64,000 nucleotides of DNA from Cyathus striatus (Eukaryota; Basidiomycota; Agaricomycetes; Agaricales; Nidulariaceae): assembly GCA_025738555.1 (NCBI GenBank), contig JAOVFP010000007.1, positions 2,108,001 through 2,172,000 on the forward strand. The letters are read 5' to 3'. The position numbers and the translations under genes are program-made. Below, piece after piece: positions 1 to 13,184 of the stretch (its first letter is position 1; the number at the start of each line of letters is the position of its first letter). The notes under the pieces were generated by a model, which was given only the letters and a program-made list of their open reading frames with translations, did no database searches and was not told the DNA's origin.

Positions 1-646
1 TTTTTAAGAAATTCCCATGATAAAATAGGTTTGCCAAATTTTTTCGCAAAAAAATCAACATGCTACATGACCTATTTTAGGACAAAATAGCTTCAAGTGC
101 CATCATGGCCTGATTGGAGGCTTCATGGTGTCAGTGCTGCTTTTTCACAGCCCATTCTGCTGCTTCACCTGTTAAACCACACCTATAAGCACTCATGAAT
201 CACCATGTTCAGTTAATAAAATGGTGAATAACATCAGAGGACAAGCATCTAAGTATTTCATAACTGCATTTTTTGCATCTTGAAATGTTCTTTTCTCTTC
301 TTCATGAAACCAATATTTTACCCACCCCCAGTACTGTTAAAATGTATTGAATAATTTAGACTTGAATTATAATAGAAAATATACATACCATTTCTATTGG
401 ATTCAATTCACAATGAAATTTTGGCAGAAACATACAAATATGTCCAGCATTGGTGATTAATATTTCAAGCATTGACTTTTCAAAAGGACAAACATCACTG
501 ATCACATTTTCAGGACTTGTATTGGGCTCTGGGGAGGATGTATTAGTGACAGGTGGTGGGGAGGACCTTTGAAGATTAGTTCTTGATTGATTATTGTGAA
601 GTCCACTTGTATTTTGGCTCTTTTTCTTGGGTCCACCTCTGGGCAT
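1..646 (-). pseudogene. Decayed DDE-type transposase, C-terminal part
   Basis: The minus-strand frame opens with MPRGGPKKKSQ at 646. It reaches the motif HICMFLPKFHCELNPIEM at about 374-430, meets a GTATGT donor, and resumes near 330 with YWGWVKYWFHEEEKRTFQDA. Further on (about 1-215) recognisable pieces follow, such as the frame reading FMSAYRCGLTGEAAEWAV, but with stop codons and a frame change. The LPKFHCELNPIE motif is typical of the catalytic-Glu end of a DDE transposase family common in Agaricomycete genomes; that is recalled family knowledge. The remaining frame is broken, and the copy runs off the left edge of the window or is truncated there, so it cannot encode an active enzyme. The family is called with fair confidence and its superfamily with less. 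Confidence 0.6.
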
Positions 647-954
647 GGTGGTTAGAAATATGAATTTTTGATGCCCATTGAGGCGATCCAGGGGCTTATA
701 TTTTGCGGAATCATATCGCAATCGATGAAAGGATGCTAAAAATACATTTTCGGTGATTTATACTATTTTTTATGGCCGAGTGCCAAATTTTTGGGTCAAA
801 AAATTAAAAAATCGGAAATCGAAAAATTGGCTCGTGGAATCTTAATTAATACATCGTAACTATGCTATTCCGACGGTATTCGGAGTTTAAAACTTATTTT
901 TCATTGCTGAAAAATTCACTTAAGTTTGCTCAAAAAATTAGCGGGTTTTACTTG

Positions 955-1260
955 TCACAGACTATAGGCATGAATAGGAATACCAATCATGCTCATGCTC
1001 AAGTTAAAGGATATTGAGTGCAAGTGTAATATTTGTGAGTGTGAATAGGAATACCAATCACACTCACACTCATATTAAAGAACATTGAGTACAAGTGTAA
1101 TATTTGTGAGTGTGAATAGGAATACCAATCACACTCACACTCAAGTTAAAGAACATTGAGTGCAAGTGTAAATAAGTATTACAGATATGATAGAATACTT
1201 ATCACACTCATGCTCAAGTTAAAGGACATTGAGCATGAGTGTAAATATAATACTGACACA
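955..1260. repeat. Tandem repeat of about 70 bp
   Basis: Four imperfect units carry 'GGAATACCAATCACACTCA', 'AAGTTAAAG(G/A)ACATTGAG' and 'GTGTAATATTTGTGAGTG'. No coding potential is seen. The ACACTCA/TGAGTGT words recur through the first 3 kb and again in the satellite at 9.7-11.4 kb. Confidence 0.8.
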
Positions 1261-1289
1261 CAGTTATACTATGCAAATATGAATGAGTG

Positions 1290-1560
1290 CGGTAGGTAGT
1301 ATTCTATCCTGTGTTGCTCCCTGCTATGCTGTGAAGCCTCCTGTTTTGTTGTGAATTTCCCTGCTTCATTGTTAAGCCCCCTTCCTTGTACTGAAGCTCC
1401 CTGCTTTGCTGTGAAGCCCCATTCTTTGTTTTTAATTTTCCAAGGTCTCTGCTTCACTGTGAATCCCCCTGCTTCATTCTGAATTTTCCTGCTTCATTGT
1501 AAAGCTTCCTGTATTTTTCTGAGCCCCCTGCTTCATTACAAAGTTCTCCTGTTTCTACTA
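1290..1560. repeat. Minisatellite, units of about 25-30 bp
   Basis: Repeated 'CCTGCTTTGCTGTGAAGCC'-like units with many substitutions. An open minus frame at 1269-1457 is only the repeat read in frame and is not called as a gene. Confidence 0.7.
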
Positions 1561-1879
1561 TTCAATATACTCCATTCTCTAGCTCTATAACTTTCTAACT
1601 GTTAGTCTGGATCACTGCGACACTCTCTGAGTCATTTTTACAACCTGTAGATTATTTGTACACTCTCTGAATCATTTATATAAAATCTAAGTCATATCTA
1701 AACACTCTGGATCATTGGTATGCCTTTTAAATCATTATGCACTCATAAAGTAGACAATAACAATGAAATATATATAAAACCCACTGGTGTCTTCAATTAT
1801 TGCATTACAGTGCTTAATATATACAAAATTGTATTAAATACATGCTTTAGTATGCCAAGTATTCAGTATGTAGTTGATA

Positions 1880-2885
1880 TATGACAGCCAGTTGGCTCAT
1901 GCTCATATAAGGATTATTCATGCTCACATATAGGATATTCACACACAGGGTCAAATTTTCATGCTCAATAGGTAAGCATGGAAATTCGACCCTGAGTGTG
2001 CATGCTCAACTCATGCTCACTTTTGTGTGTGCCCGGAATTTTCTTGCTGCCCTGGATATGTACCCCTGCCACACTCACTCTCAAGTTGTAGGAAAGCCTA
2101 CTGTGATGCATGAGCCTAAGTAGATATATTTATCACACTCATGCTCATAATCTATTATTGAGAGTGAGCCACAAATCATGTGAATGTACTTTTATATTCA
2201 TGCTCACTCTGAATTTAATTGAATTTGAGCTTTAGCATAAAGTGAATAAATGTTTGCTATTCATGGCCACATTAAACTGTACCCTTGTCTATTGTACTTA
2301 GTAGTACTTACTATTCTTCCTGTGTGTAAGTGGAGTAAAAATACAAATATATCATTTATTCTTATAAAATGAATACTCATACCATGAGCATGAAGTAGAG
2401 ACCATGGGCATGAGGTGATGGACCTTGAGCATAAAAATTCAGACCCTGTGCATGAAATGTCGACCCTGAATGTGAATTCTCGACCCTGAGCATGAAACAA
2501 AATCTTGTGCATGATGTGAGTGTGCATGCTCACACCTTGAGCATGAAAAATAAGCATGAAATGTAACCTTTTTTCTGACATCTTGATGCTTATCCTGCTT
2601 TAAATCTTTATTTACAGTGACAATACAACTATAATAGCACTATACCAGTATACATATATATGATTTACATTTAATTTGACTGATAAATAGGCATTTACAA
2701 GTATATTAAATAGACATACTCACCTGTTGAGTGTGAAATTTTGGCCTTGAGCATGGCATGCTCAGTCACACTCACTTTTGTGTGTGCATGGTAAAAACTA
2801 GGTGCCCCTTGAGCATGACATGCTCACTTATTGAGTGTGAAAATTTAGCCTTGAGTGTGCCATGCTCAATCATGCTCACTTTGTG
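1880..2885. repeat. Dispersed short palindromic words (CATGCTCA / TGAGCATG)
   Basis: Dozens of copies of CATGCTCA, TGAGCATG and TGAGTGTG occur in both orientations without a strict period. Small ORFs here (1920-2123 plus, 2261-2581 minus) consist of these words and are not supported as genes. Confidence 0.65.
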
Positions 2886-3828
2886 CATGCACAGAATTTT
2901 CTATGTGCCCTTATAGAAGTTATCAGACATAATTACCATCAATGGGGAAAATGTTGGTTGCTGAAAATATTACAGATGACTGCCCATTATTCTGAGCCAA
3001 ACTGTAGAGCAGGTGTTTTGCCTGCACTACAAAACCTCGTATTTTACGAGCTGTGTTTGCCTGTATCACGTGACCTATATCTCAAAAGATAATGCCTTCA
3101 TATCTAGCCATGCACACATCAATGCACTATTTGTGTTGGCTCTTTTCCCCCTCACTTGCCCTCTCCTGCTGGTTCCCTTCAACACTGACACTCCCATATT
3201 GCCCCGAACACCGCAATTACGCATCAGGAACTCAAGACCGTCGGTATTGTGTGCTACCAAGAGCCACTGAATACTGCATTTCGTCTTACCAACAGCTGTG
3301 TCATCACATCAAGTCACTCTCCCCAAGTTTTTTTCAATGGATTTTTCTTCTAATTCATCGCTACGGTTTATGTTTCAAGCCTTACCATTTCTCCCCAATA
3401 ATCTACGATCCACAGCACATTTAATCTCTGTCTTGTTGACTATTCCCTGTTAAGTAGTCTCTTTATTTTAATTTTCTATAAGACCTATGTATCTACTTCC
3501 AACCAAATCAGTGAAGTTTTCCCCTCTCGAAGTCGAGTTTTGAGTTTCTGTTTTTGCTCTTAGGTTATTGTCATTGTTCTCATCTTCCATTCCACTGTTT
3601 CAATCATGAATATCTGACAATCACTCGTGTTTTAACTTTGTTTCGAAGTTCCCATCTCTTGTTATGTTCTCGTCAACCTCACATTGTTACTAATCTTGCT
3701 CTCAGACACTTTAGAACTCCTTAGTCGAATGGACATTCAATAACTCGAATTATATTTCTTTGTTTTAGGTATCAAGACACTCCTTACCCTTACAAAACTA
3801 CATGTTGTGGTGAATCTTGCAAATACCC
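2886..3828. other. No supported gene; flank of the 31-kb element
   Basis: Overlapping short ORFs exist on both strands near 3,000-3,430 but none has a recognisable motif, exon structure or codon bias. The last bases form the left flank and target site of the large transposon. Confidence 0.5.
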
Positions 3829-3836
3829 ACTGAAGG
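3829..3836. repeat. Target site duplication, left copy (ACTGAAGG)
   Basis: ACTGAAGG here matches 35,056-35,063 exactly, and the surrounding match extends to CACTGAAGGC. The 8-bp length fits what is reported for Zisupton-type KDZ transposons and equals the duplications of the two smaller KDZ elements in this window. Confidence 0.8.
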
Positions 3837-4214
3837 CAGATAGGTAGTCTGTGATGTGTCGTTCCAGAGTGGTACAAAAAATATATTAAATGACAGGTAC
3901 ATACCCATGTACCTCAATGCACAGTGAGCTAGATATTAGCCAGTGTGATGTTTAATAGTAAATACATTGTAGCGATAAAAGACTATATCTGTATTAGGAA
4001 AGTGGCCATACTCCGCTAACATTTTCAAAAACTATGAATATGTGGTTCTATTAGACTACAATTGTAGCACGCAAAAATCATATCCTGTGGTCACCTCGAC
4101 TCTCAAAATTTTTACAGCAAGTTACTATAGATGATGGAATATCATTTTACAGTACACTTAGTTGAAAACGTGTCTGTAGAATGTATAAATTGTAATGTAA
4201 AATGTAGTCTATAA

Positions 4215-6280
4215 GAACTGGACTTGAATAATTGATGGGATGCCCCATATATGGACAGACTAGATTCCTGTCTTCTGGTGAATGTGGCGGAAGGAGGCAA
4301 AATCATTATTTTTAATTTTTCGCATTTAGTAGTGCATTATGAGGATCTATCATATGGAATAATTGTATTATGCTATATCTACATCTAACTGAATGCACTA
4401 TGCGCTTCCTACATTTCTGATAGCGAAGTAGAGGATGTAAATAAATGAGGTAGAAGAGGTGCATGTAGACTGGATTTACCTTCATTGATGGGATGTGCTA
4501 TATGCGGACAGAAGTGATAAGCGTGGTATATTTATTTGCACATTCCGAAAATGACATATGAGTCAGCAAATGAACGCAGCGCGATGAGATTAGGTTCCTG
4601 TCATCTGGCAAATGTAGTGGAAGGAGGCAAGATCTTAATTTTACTTTTTCGCATTTATTAATGGATTCTGGGGATCAGTCATATCAAATAATTATATTAT
4701 AACATATCTACATCTAACTGAACAGATCGTTCCTGTTCTACATTTCTAATAGTGACATAGAGGATCTAAATTAATAAGGTAGAAGTGGTGCCTGTAGACT
4801 GGATATCCTATGATTGATGGAATGTGCCTTACACGGACAGAAGTGATAAGCGTGGTATATTTTTTTGCACATTCCGAAAATGACAGATGAGTCAGCACAT
4901 GAACGCAGTGCGACGAGACTAAATTCCTGTCATCTGTTGAATGTAGCAGAAGGATGCAAGATCTTAATTTTATTTTTTCTCATTTATTAATGCATTATGG
5001 GGATCAGTCATATTGAATAATTATATTATGATATATCTACATCTAACTGAACGGATCGTGCGTGTTCTACATTTCTAATAGTGATGTAGAGGATCTAAAT
5101 TAATAAGGTAGAAGTGGTGCCTGTAGACTGGATATCCTATGATTGATGGAATGTGCCATACACGGACAGAAGTGATAAGTGTGGTATATTTGTTTACGTG
5201 TTCCGAAAATGACAGATGAGTCAGCACATGAACACAGTGCGACGAGACTAGATTCCTGTCATCTGGTGAATGTGGTGGAAGGAGGCAAGATCTTCATTTG
5301 TAATATTTCGCATTTATCAGAGTATTATGAGGATCTATCATATGGTACTATTATATTGTGACATATCTACATCTAACTAAATGGATTGTGCATGTTCTAC
5401 ATTTCTAATGGTGATGTGGGGGGTCTAAATTAATGAGGTAGAAGTGAGCATGTAGACTGGATATCCTATGATTGATGGAATGTGCCATACGCAGACAGAA
5501 GTGATAAGCATGGTATATATTTATTTGCACATTCCGAAAATGACAGATGAGTCAGCACATGAACGCAGTGCGACGAGACTAGATTCCTGTCATCTGTTGA
5601 ATGTAGCGGAAGGAGGCAAGATCTTAATTTTACTTTTTCGCATTTATTAATGCATTATGGAGATCAATCATATCGAATAATTATATTATGACATATCTAC
5701 ATCTAACTGAACAGATCCTGCATGTTCTACACTTTTAATAGCAATGTAGAGTATCTAAATTAATGAGGTAGAAGTGGTGCATGTAGACTGGATTTCCCTT
5801 CACTGATGGGATGTGCCATATGCGGACAGAGTGATATGTGTGGGATATTTGTTTTCCGCGTTCTGAAAATGGCAGATGCATTGGAAATTTAAACAAGCAC
5901 AATGAGACTAGATTCCTCTCATCTTGTGAATGTGGTGGAAGGAGGCAAGATTTAAATTTTAAATTTTTTACATTTATTTGTGCATTATGGCGATCTATCA
6001 TATGAAATTCGAAAGGCTACCAATTCTCCTACATTTCTAACAGTGAAATAGATGATCTACGTTAATGAGGTAGAAGTGGTGTGCATAGACTCGATTTCTC
6101 ATGATTCATGGGATATGACATATGTAGACAAATATGATAACCATGTTATTTTAAGCTTTGAGATTTCACACATCAACTGATGAGTTTGCATTTGGAATGA
6201 TTGCGACGAGACTATCTTCCTGTGATCTCAAGAAGGTGGCGGGAGGAGACAAAATATTCTACCTTTATTTCATGATCAGC
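4215..6280. repeat. Left subterminal array of about 310-bp repeats
   Basis: About six imperfect units. Each carries the blocks GATTGATGGGATGTGCCATA, GATAAGCGTGGTATATTTG, ATTCCGAAAATGACAGATGA, GAGACTAGATTCCTGTCATC and GGCGGAAGGAGGCAAGATCTT-like text. The same blocks lie in inverted orientation at 32.1-34.7 kb. Short in-frame ORFs recur once per unit (for example 5179-5361 and 5468-5650, reading KMTDESAHE..ATRLDSCHL) but have no introns or motif, and I read them as repeat-borne frames. Confidence 0.85.
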
Positions 6281-6342
6281 GCTGTACAGTAGACATGGTA
6301 GACAACATAATGCGATACAACGACATTGACGACTAATCTCCT

Positions 6343-7349
6343 TTAGATGTGGTAATCACTCCTCGACCATACCACTTTCCATTCCGGAATTGGTCTCTTC
6401 CAGTCGTCATGCATCTCTGTCTGGTCAAACCTGATTTGGAATAGTTCAAATCCCATTTTGCTACAATTACCCCATTCTGAAGACGTCATTTGAGTCGATG
6501 GAGGCAATGGTGGCAATGTTGTGTTTTTCTTCAATAGGTTCCTCCAGAATACCTCCAATTTGTTCTTGTGGGGCAATTTTCGTAGAAGGGATGTGATGTT
6601 GTCACCCCATGTCTTAAAATCATCGTAGTTGAAATGTGAGTCGACAATATTGTTCATTTGTAGTGACTCCAAGCTTCCAACCATGCATATGTGGTTAACT
6701 AAAGATGGTACAACAATTTCGATAAGATAATGAGTGTATCGCGCGGCTTCGTAATGCGTGTACTGGAATCGTGCAATCTGTGGTGGTATCCTGTACTTGT
6801 TTAAAACAAGGATATCTATGTAATTTCACATTAATATCTGTGGTAGTAACATGAAAGAAACCATACGTACTTTTAACATAATGTTTTAAACTCTTCACAG
6901 GTAGAAAGTCCATTTCTGGAATCCAGCCATCTTCCCCCAAGCAGTTCTCGCTGTCACCCCTCAATTTGCACCTTTCACAGGTCGGGCCAAGATTTCCAAA
7001 ATCCATGACACAATAAGCATCTATGAGCATATGTTAAGTAAATATTGTCACATTTAGAATATAGGATTTCCATACCGTCGGTAAAACAATCTTTGCATAT
7101 ATATTTGTTGAGGTAATCTTTTATTTCCTTCACCTTGCGACGTAACCGCGAGGTAACGATTGCATCCTCGTCAGGGTAGTCAAGGCCAAAAAGGCTTACT
7201 GGAAACTGATAACCGTGAGTGTGAGATTATACATACTCAAAAAATTAACTTACTTTCATGGAGTTAATGATATATGATCTCAAGGGACTGTCGGACATTC
7301 CTACAGCATAGAAGAACGCCCTTGCATTTTGGAACTGGCTGCTGGACAT
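6343..7349 (-). CDS. Six-cysteine transposon protein Z1 (unrecognised family)
   Basis: A four-exon model gives 282 residues without interruption: 7349-7254, 7205-7076, 7020-6871 and 6815-6343. All introns are GT-AG. Six cysteines at residues 69, 72, 79, 90, 93 and 102 give the spacing C-x2-C-x6-C-x10-C-x2-C-x8-C, which falls in the Zn(II)2Cys6 range. However, the stretch between Cys2 and Cys3 is acidic (FTDDAY), not the basic run of Gal4-type DNA-binding domains. The next segment has the pattern FQYTHYEAARY...IVVPSL. The paralogue Z3 (31,268-32,101) has exons 1 and 2 of identical length (96 and 130 nt) and the same first five cysteine positions. The gene lies just inside the left repeat array and is transcribed toward the element end. 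I do not recognise the family. Metal binding is likely; a role in transposition (end binding) is inference only. Confidence 0.75.
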
Positions 7350-8369
7350 GTCAGGTATGAGCAAAAGATTTGGAGGTGGGGGAGTAGTTTGATAGAAATT
7401 AATAAAGGACACTGACGAGTGTTTTATAAAAGTACATGACAGACTCAGTTGAATATGTCTGTGTTTCAGGGATAAGAGTTAAGAAACGGCGTTACATAGT
7501 ACTACCAAATAAAAATTTGTGTGAATCAGTACTCCCAAACCTTATGCAGGATTCGCATGGTGACGTAGTGCACTTCTGTATGATAAGGTTTCTCTGTAGC
7601 TTTTTCTCATTAGAAGTATGTATGTTTGAGAGCCAGCAGGTGCAATCGAAGGTACATTACCTTATTAGCCCCATAGCGACATACATGCATGTTACCAGAA
7701 CAACAAATCCGGATTTCGGATTATTCCGGATTATTTCTCTTGAGAATCATTGGAGTCATCGAAGTAGCGACATACGGGCATGTTACCAAAATAACAAATC
7801 CGCATTTCGGATTATTCCGAATTATTTCTCTTGAGAATCATTGGAGTCATCGAACACCATCATTTTCTCTTTTCTGGTTATAGCTTAAAGTCCATTATCA
7901 TTTTGTTATCACCTGTTATTTTATCTTTTCTGGGTATAGCTCCGAATTCAACTCACAGAACACCATTATTTTTTCTCCTTTGACATATCAACACCACATT
8001 GCCGACATCTTTTTCAATTTCTTCAGATTTTTACACCCTTGATGGTACATATTTCTTACACAGTGCCTTTCCAATTAAATTTTTCATGTTGTTATCATAT
8101 TTTTTCTGTGTACAGCTCAGAATTCAAGTTGATTATCTTTTGTTATCACCCCTTATTTTATCTTTTTTGGCATAGCTTAGAGGTCAGCTCACAGAGCGCC
8201 GCGTCATAACCCTTTTGACATATCATCGAGATATCACCGTCATCTTTTCAAATTTTTCGTATCTATGCACCTTTGGCACACATATTTTCTTCAGTGCCTT
8301 GCAAACGGCTAATCAAATTATTTAATTGTCCATGTCAACAGATTACTACAATGAAGAATAGTAGTATTC
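7350..8369. other. Intergenic region with a duplicated 118-bp block
   Basis: This lies between the 3' end of the KDZ transposase relic and the start of Z1. Two copies of a block with ACAAATCC(G)GATTTCGGATT and TCTCTTGAGAATCATTGGAG start near 7,680 and 7,775. Looser repeats of TATTTTATCTTTTCTGG.TATAGCT follow at 7,865-8,180. The 132-residue plus-strand ORF at 7436-7834 runs through this repeat and is not supported as a gene. Confidence 0.5.
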
Positions 8370-9423
8370 TTAACTACTATTATGCATTGCATTATATCCA
8401 GCGAGTTTTTGCATTTTGGTGTGGTTCCAGATACAAAGAAAAGTCTTCATGTACAATGTAGCACGGTATTGCCCCATGTAGCTGACTGACTTGTGGATAC
8501 GTGCCATCACCAAGTTACCACACTCAGCGGCACTTGAGTTGAGACCTTTTAATCGGGGATCTGCAGTAACAGATCATTTCAGAAAGCAGGCTGTTGAACA
8601 TTTTTTGTGACCTGCAGCATGGAAGTGGTCAATTAGAAACTTAGTCTCAGAAAAAAAATCCCCTTCTCGCATCATGCAGTAAGGACCCAGAGCGCAAGCG
8701 AAGTCATAAATCACCTGCTTTGGTGGAACTCTCCATCGTGTATAGAGAGCCAAGAAAACATCATCGCGACCTTCGCTGCTTGGCATAGAATGAAAACCAT
8801 AGCATATGGAATGTGTACACCAGGCAGCCATGATTCCTCTGGTCAGGCATTGGGGCAAGTACTGAGCATAGTACTTCGAACACTCAGCACCCTGGTCTTG
8901 TCCACCTTTGTCTTGCAACCTATCGTGTTTCAACCCAGGATAGATTGGCCTATGTCGTATCTGCGGCATGCTGTAGCAACTACCTGTCTAATATTACGGG
9001 TCGCAACGAACGAAAATGATTAAGTGAAAACAGACACTTACCAATTTCCAGTCATCTTTTGGAGTTTCCGAAACAGGACTAGATTTAGTAGACGGACTTT
9101 GCGCTATAAGCTTATCCAACGTCTCATGTGCACGGCTTTCTATCCAGATGCAAACATCAATTAGGTCTTCTGAACAAGTGTTTTCTTTGGTGTATTCGTG
9201 TCACAAAACCAGATAGATTGATGGAATGTTTACCAATCGAGAGAGGGCGTCATCACTTTTCGTGTGATTGAAATTTCTAAGGGCTTTGTAGCCAAGCCTG
9301 TTCACCATCTGTACAATCGATTCTTCTGCTGCTATTTGTTGAAACAATAGTTAATATCTAAATATTTACTGGAATAATAATATACGAACCTCCGAAAACA
9401 AATAGACATAACTATCATCTGGC

Positions 9424-11597
9424 GAGCTCTTTACACTTAGCCATGTGTTCTGTACAGATCCGTGCGGAATCCATACGGAATTTTCGGAGTCCGTGCGGAA
9501 TCTGCACAGATTTTTTTCATTTTGGCAGAGGTTTTTTTGGGTCTGTACAGATTCCGCACAGATTCCGAAAATTCCGTACGGATTACGCAGAATTCCTCGG
9601 AATTCCGCATTACAGACCTGAAAATTCTGTACAGATTCTGTACAGAATCTGTACAGAATTTTATTATACTTATTTCCTTGCATGTGACACTCTGCATTAA
9701 GCATGAAACTAGGTGTTGAGTGTGATACTAGGTGTTGAGTGTGACACTATACGTTAAATGTGACACTATAAGCGTGACACTAGGTGTTGAGTGTGACACT
9801 ATACATTAAATGTGACATGATAAACATGACACTAGGTGTTGAGTGTGATACTAGATGTTGAGTGTGACACTATACATTAAATGTGACACTATAAGCGTGA
9901 CACTAGGTATTGAGTGTGACACTATACATTAAATGTGACATGATAAACGTGGCACTAGGTGTTGAGTGTGACACTATATGTTAAATGTGACACTATAAGC
10001 GTGACACTAGGTGTTGAGTGTGACACTATACATTAAATGTGACATGATAAACATGACACTAGGTGTTGAGTGTGATACTAGGTGTTGAGTGTGACACTAT
10101 ACATTAAATGTGACACTATAAGCGTGACACTAGGTGTTGAGTGTGACACTATATGTTAAATGTGACACTATAAGCGTGACACTAGGTGTTGAGTGTGACA
10201 CTAAGCATTGAGTGTGACACTATAAGCGTGACACTAGGTGTTGAGTGTGACTAAGCGTGACACTAAGTGTTGAGTGCGACTAAGCGTGACACTAAGCATT
10301 GAGTGTGACACTAGGTGTTGAGTGTGACTAAGCGTGACACTAAGTGTTGAGTGTAACTAAGCATTGAGTGTGACACTAAGCGTTGAGTGTAACTAAGTGT
10401 GACACTAAGTGTTGAGTGTCACACTATACATTAAACATGACACTATGCATTAAGTGTGACACTAGGTGTTGAGTGTGACTAAGCGTGACACTAAGTGTTG
10501 AGTGTGACACTAAACATTGAGTGTGACACTAAGCATTGAGTGTGACACTAAGCATTGAGTGTGACACTAAGCATTGAGTGTGACACTAAGCATTGAGTGT
10601 GACACTAAGCGTTGAGTGTAACTAAGCGTGACACTAAGTGTTGAGTGTCACACTATACATTAAACATGACACTATGCATTAAGTGTGACACTAGGTGTTG
10701 AGTGTGACTAAGCGTGACACTAAGTGTTGAGTGTGACACTAAGCGTTGAGTGTGACACTAAGCATTGAGTGTGATACTAAGCATTGAGTGTGACACTAAG
10801 CATTGAGTGTGACACTAAGCGTTGAGTGTGACACTAAGCGTTGAGTGTGACTAAGCGTGACACTAAGTGTTGAGTGTCACACTATACATTGAGTGTCACA
10901 CTATACATTAAACATGACACTATGCATTAAGTGTGACACTATACATTAAACATAACACTATACATTAAGCATGACAAAAAGTATTGAGTGTGACACTATG
11001 CATTAAGCATAACACTAAGTGATGAGTGTGACACTCTGCATTAAGCATGACACTAAGTGTTGAGTGTCACACTATACATTGAGTGTCACACTATACATTA
11101 AACATGACACTATGCATTAAGTGTGACACTATACATTAAACATAACACTATACATTAAGCATGACAAAAAGTATTGAGTGTGACACTATGCATTAAGCAT
11201 AACACTAAGTGATGAGTGTGACACTCTGCATTAAGCATGACACTAAGTGTTGAGTGTGACACTATACATTAAGCATAACACTATGCATTAAGTGTGATAC
11301 TATGCATTGAGAATGATACTATATATTGAGTGTATCATGGATTTTGTATAGTGTGACACTTTTCACCTAGGGTTACACTTGACATGTGTGACAAGGCAGC
11401 AATGCATAAATCCACACAGAATCCATATAGAATAATCACCTCTAATAATAATAATAGCTACTATATAAATTCTGTATGGTATCTATACAGGTCTGTACGG
11501 GTCTGTACGGATCCGCACGGAATCCGCACAGATCCGTACGGAATTTTCGGATTCCGTACAGATCCGTACAGACCTCTTGGGGGAGTGTAAATTACTG
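9424..11597. mobile_element. Non-autonomous KDZ element with satellite interior
   Basis: Exact 8-bp duplications CATCTGGC lie at 9416-9423 and 11598-11605. The left end GAGCTCTTTACACTTAGCC and the reverse-complemented right end CAGTAATTTACACTCCCCC match the ends of elements A and B (core CTTTACACTCCCC). Subterminal zones of about 240 and 170 bp are packed with TCCGTACGGA / CTGTACAGA words. The core is a 1.65-kb satellite. There is no gene. Deleting it with one duplication restores the transposase reading frame around it. It was probably mobilised in trans by an A-like enzyme. Confidence 0.9.
9700..11370. repeat. Satellite of 18-36 bp units (GTGACACTA-AGCATTGAGT)
   Basis: More than 60 variants of 'GTGTGACACTAAGCATTGA' run head to tail. 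A higher-order copy of about 180 bp occurs twice: 10,863-11,038 and 11,047-11,230 are near identical. No coding potential. Confidence 0.9.
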
Positions 11598-13184
11598 CAT
11601 CTGGCCAAGTGTCTCCCATGAATAAATGTGCCGCCAGATGTCCCAATGCCGGATTGACATCAGGTAGTTGCAGAAGCATACTTTCTTCGTCATCACCACG
11701 AATGAAAGAATTATTAAGATGTGTTTTTTTGGACATGATGGTATGTATTAATTTCCATAGTTTATGGTCCAGTATGAGCTGCTGCTTGCTGACATAAGAT
11801 ACTTTGTCTTTTCGTTCTGAATGTGGTGATATAGTGGTCGGTGGTTTAATGGAGGAACGAAGCTGCTTGCGGCTGAACGAGATGGAGACACCATCAAAAA
11901 TTACATTATCTGGAGCCGGACCACAGATGTGCCACCGCATGTCATTTTCTAAACATAAGAGATCGGCATATGTGAACCAAGCGGCACGGAAGATGAAATC
12001 ATTGACGAAAGGGATCTCGGTTCCATTGTCTGCATAACCATGACTGACTTCCAAAATGAAAGCCACGAAAGGAGTAGGAGAAATGGTGTAAGCCGATGTA
12101 TAGTGCTCCAGAAGCTCGTGTGTAAATAAGTAACAGTTATTAAGATTCAGAATTTCGATATCTCTGCAGTTGGGACTGATGAATCGGTCTGAGCAAAGAC
12201 AGTTGTTACACTTCCAAAGTTGAATTTTGGTCTCTGGAAATATTTTGTGATGAAACAGAGTCACATCAGATGGTACTTTATATGAACGAGTTAGTTATGG
12301 GATATGTGTTGAAATTGCAAAAAAATACCATTGGGAATATCATTACTATTCGAGAACCTTTCCTTACCAAAGACATACAGAAATTTAGCATGTATGCAAG
12401 GTGACTTTTTGGAATTGCAGGTGCACACTGCAGTCATATCTCCATCCACTAGCCACCATTGCAGATGAAACCAATGATTCTAGATTTTGGTCATCAGTAA
12501 TACAGTACACAGAAGATAGATCTATGAACCACTTACTGGAATACTGTTATTCTTTGTGGAATCCCAACCTTGAACAAGAAACAACTCCTTGCTAACTCAT
12601 TCAAAACCAATCCCACTGTAAAACACACTGACATGGTATGAATAAAAGATGTCGTCGAGATCCACTTCACTGAAAGGTGCACTGCTATCATTTAGGAAGG
12701 GAAAATTATTGAGAATGTATTCTTCATTTGTCCCATCAGACCGCAATGGTAGACTATCATCATATTCCTGGAGCACATCTGAACCTCCGTGGATAATCAG
12801 AACTAATTCACTGGATATTTCATCATTCCTTGACACAGACATAGGGTTGCATGATTGATGTTGACCAGTATTAGAGTGTGGGTTCTTCACCAATCGCTGT
12901 TTTTTTTGAGGGGATGAGACTGGCTCATAGGGCCCAGATGACGAAACCGACGCAGACGCTGAAGCCGACAAAAATGACAATAATGATAGCGTTGAGGATT
13001 TAAAAAGACCTGGGGCACGCACTATCCTTTCTGGTTCTCTTTCAGCATATAATCCCAGGATACGTTTGATCTCCTCTGGCTCCTTAAATTTCTCGCGACA
13101 TTTATGTGGAATGGAGGACATTGCAGGAGATAGTTGTAAGAAACGATTTGGTGCTTCAAAAATAATATCTATTCTTTTTGACAC

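Larger units (their letters stand above)
8370..13184 (-). pseudogene. KDZ transposase with SWIM-type zinc finger, interrupted by a KDZ insertion
   Basis: The multi-exon frame starts at MSKRIDIIFEAP (13,184). A CTC-x6-CIH cluster near 12,385-12,432 matches a SWIM-type finger (CxC-xn-CxH). The large exon 12,264-11,606 ends its catalytic part with NVIFDGVS (first Asp, about 11,900). Downstream exons carry GRDDVF..VIYDFACALGPY (second Asp, about 8,700), HFHAAGHKKCS, and SSAAECGN (Glu, about 8,525), followed by KSVSYM..TLYMKTFL. This is the D-D-E order and the Asp/His/Cys context of KDZ transposases. Breaks: in-frame TGA at 12,597-12,599 and 8,574-8,576, one exon junction near 9,200 that does not keep frame, and a 2.2-kb element at 9,424-11,597 splitting the codons for 'DTWPDD'. 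Intron branch motifs such as CATAACTAAC are still visible. It is the probable original transposase of the 31-kb element, now inactive. Confidence 0.8.

Noticed and set aside
9700..11370. CRISPR-like array
   Set aside because: Units are contiguous satellite repeats without unique spacers, in a eukaryotic transposon.
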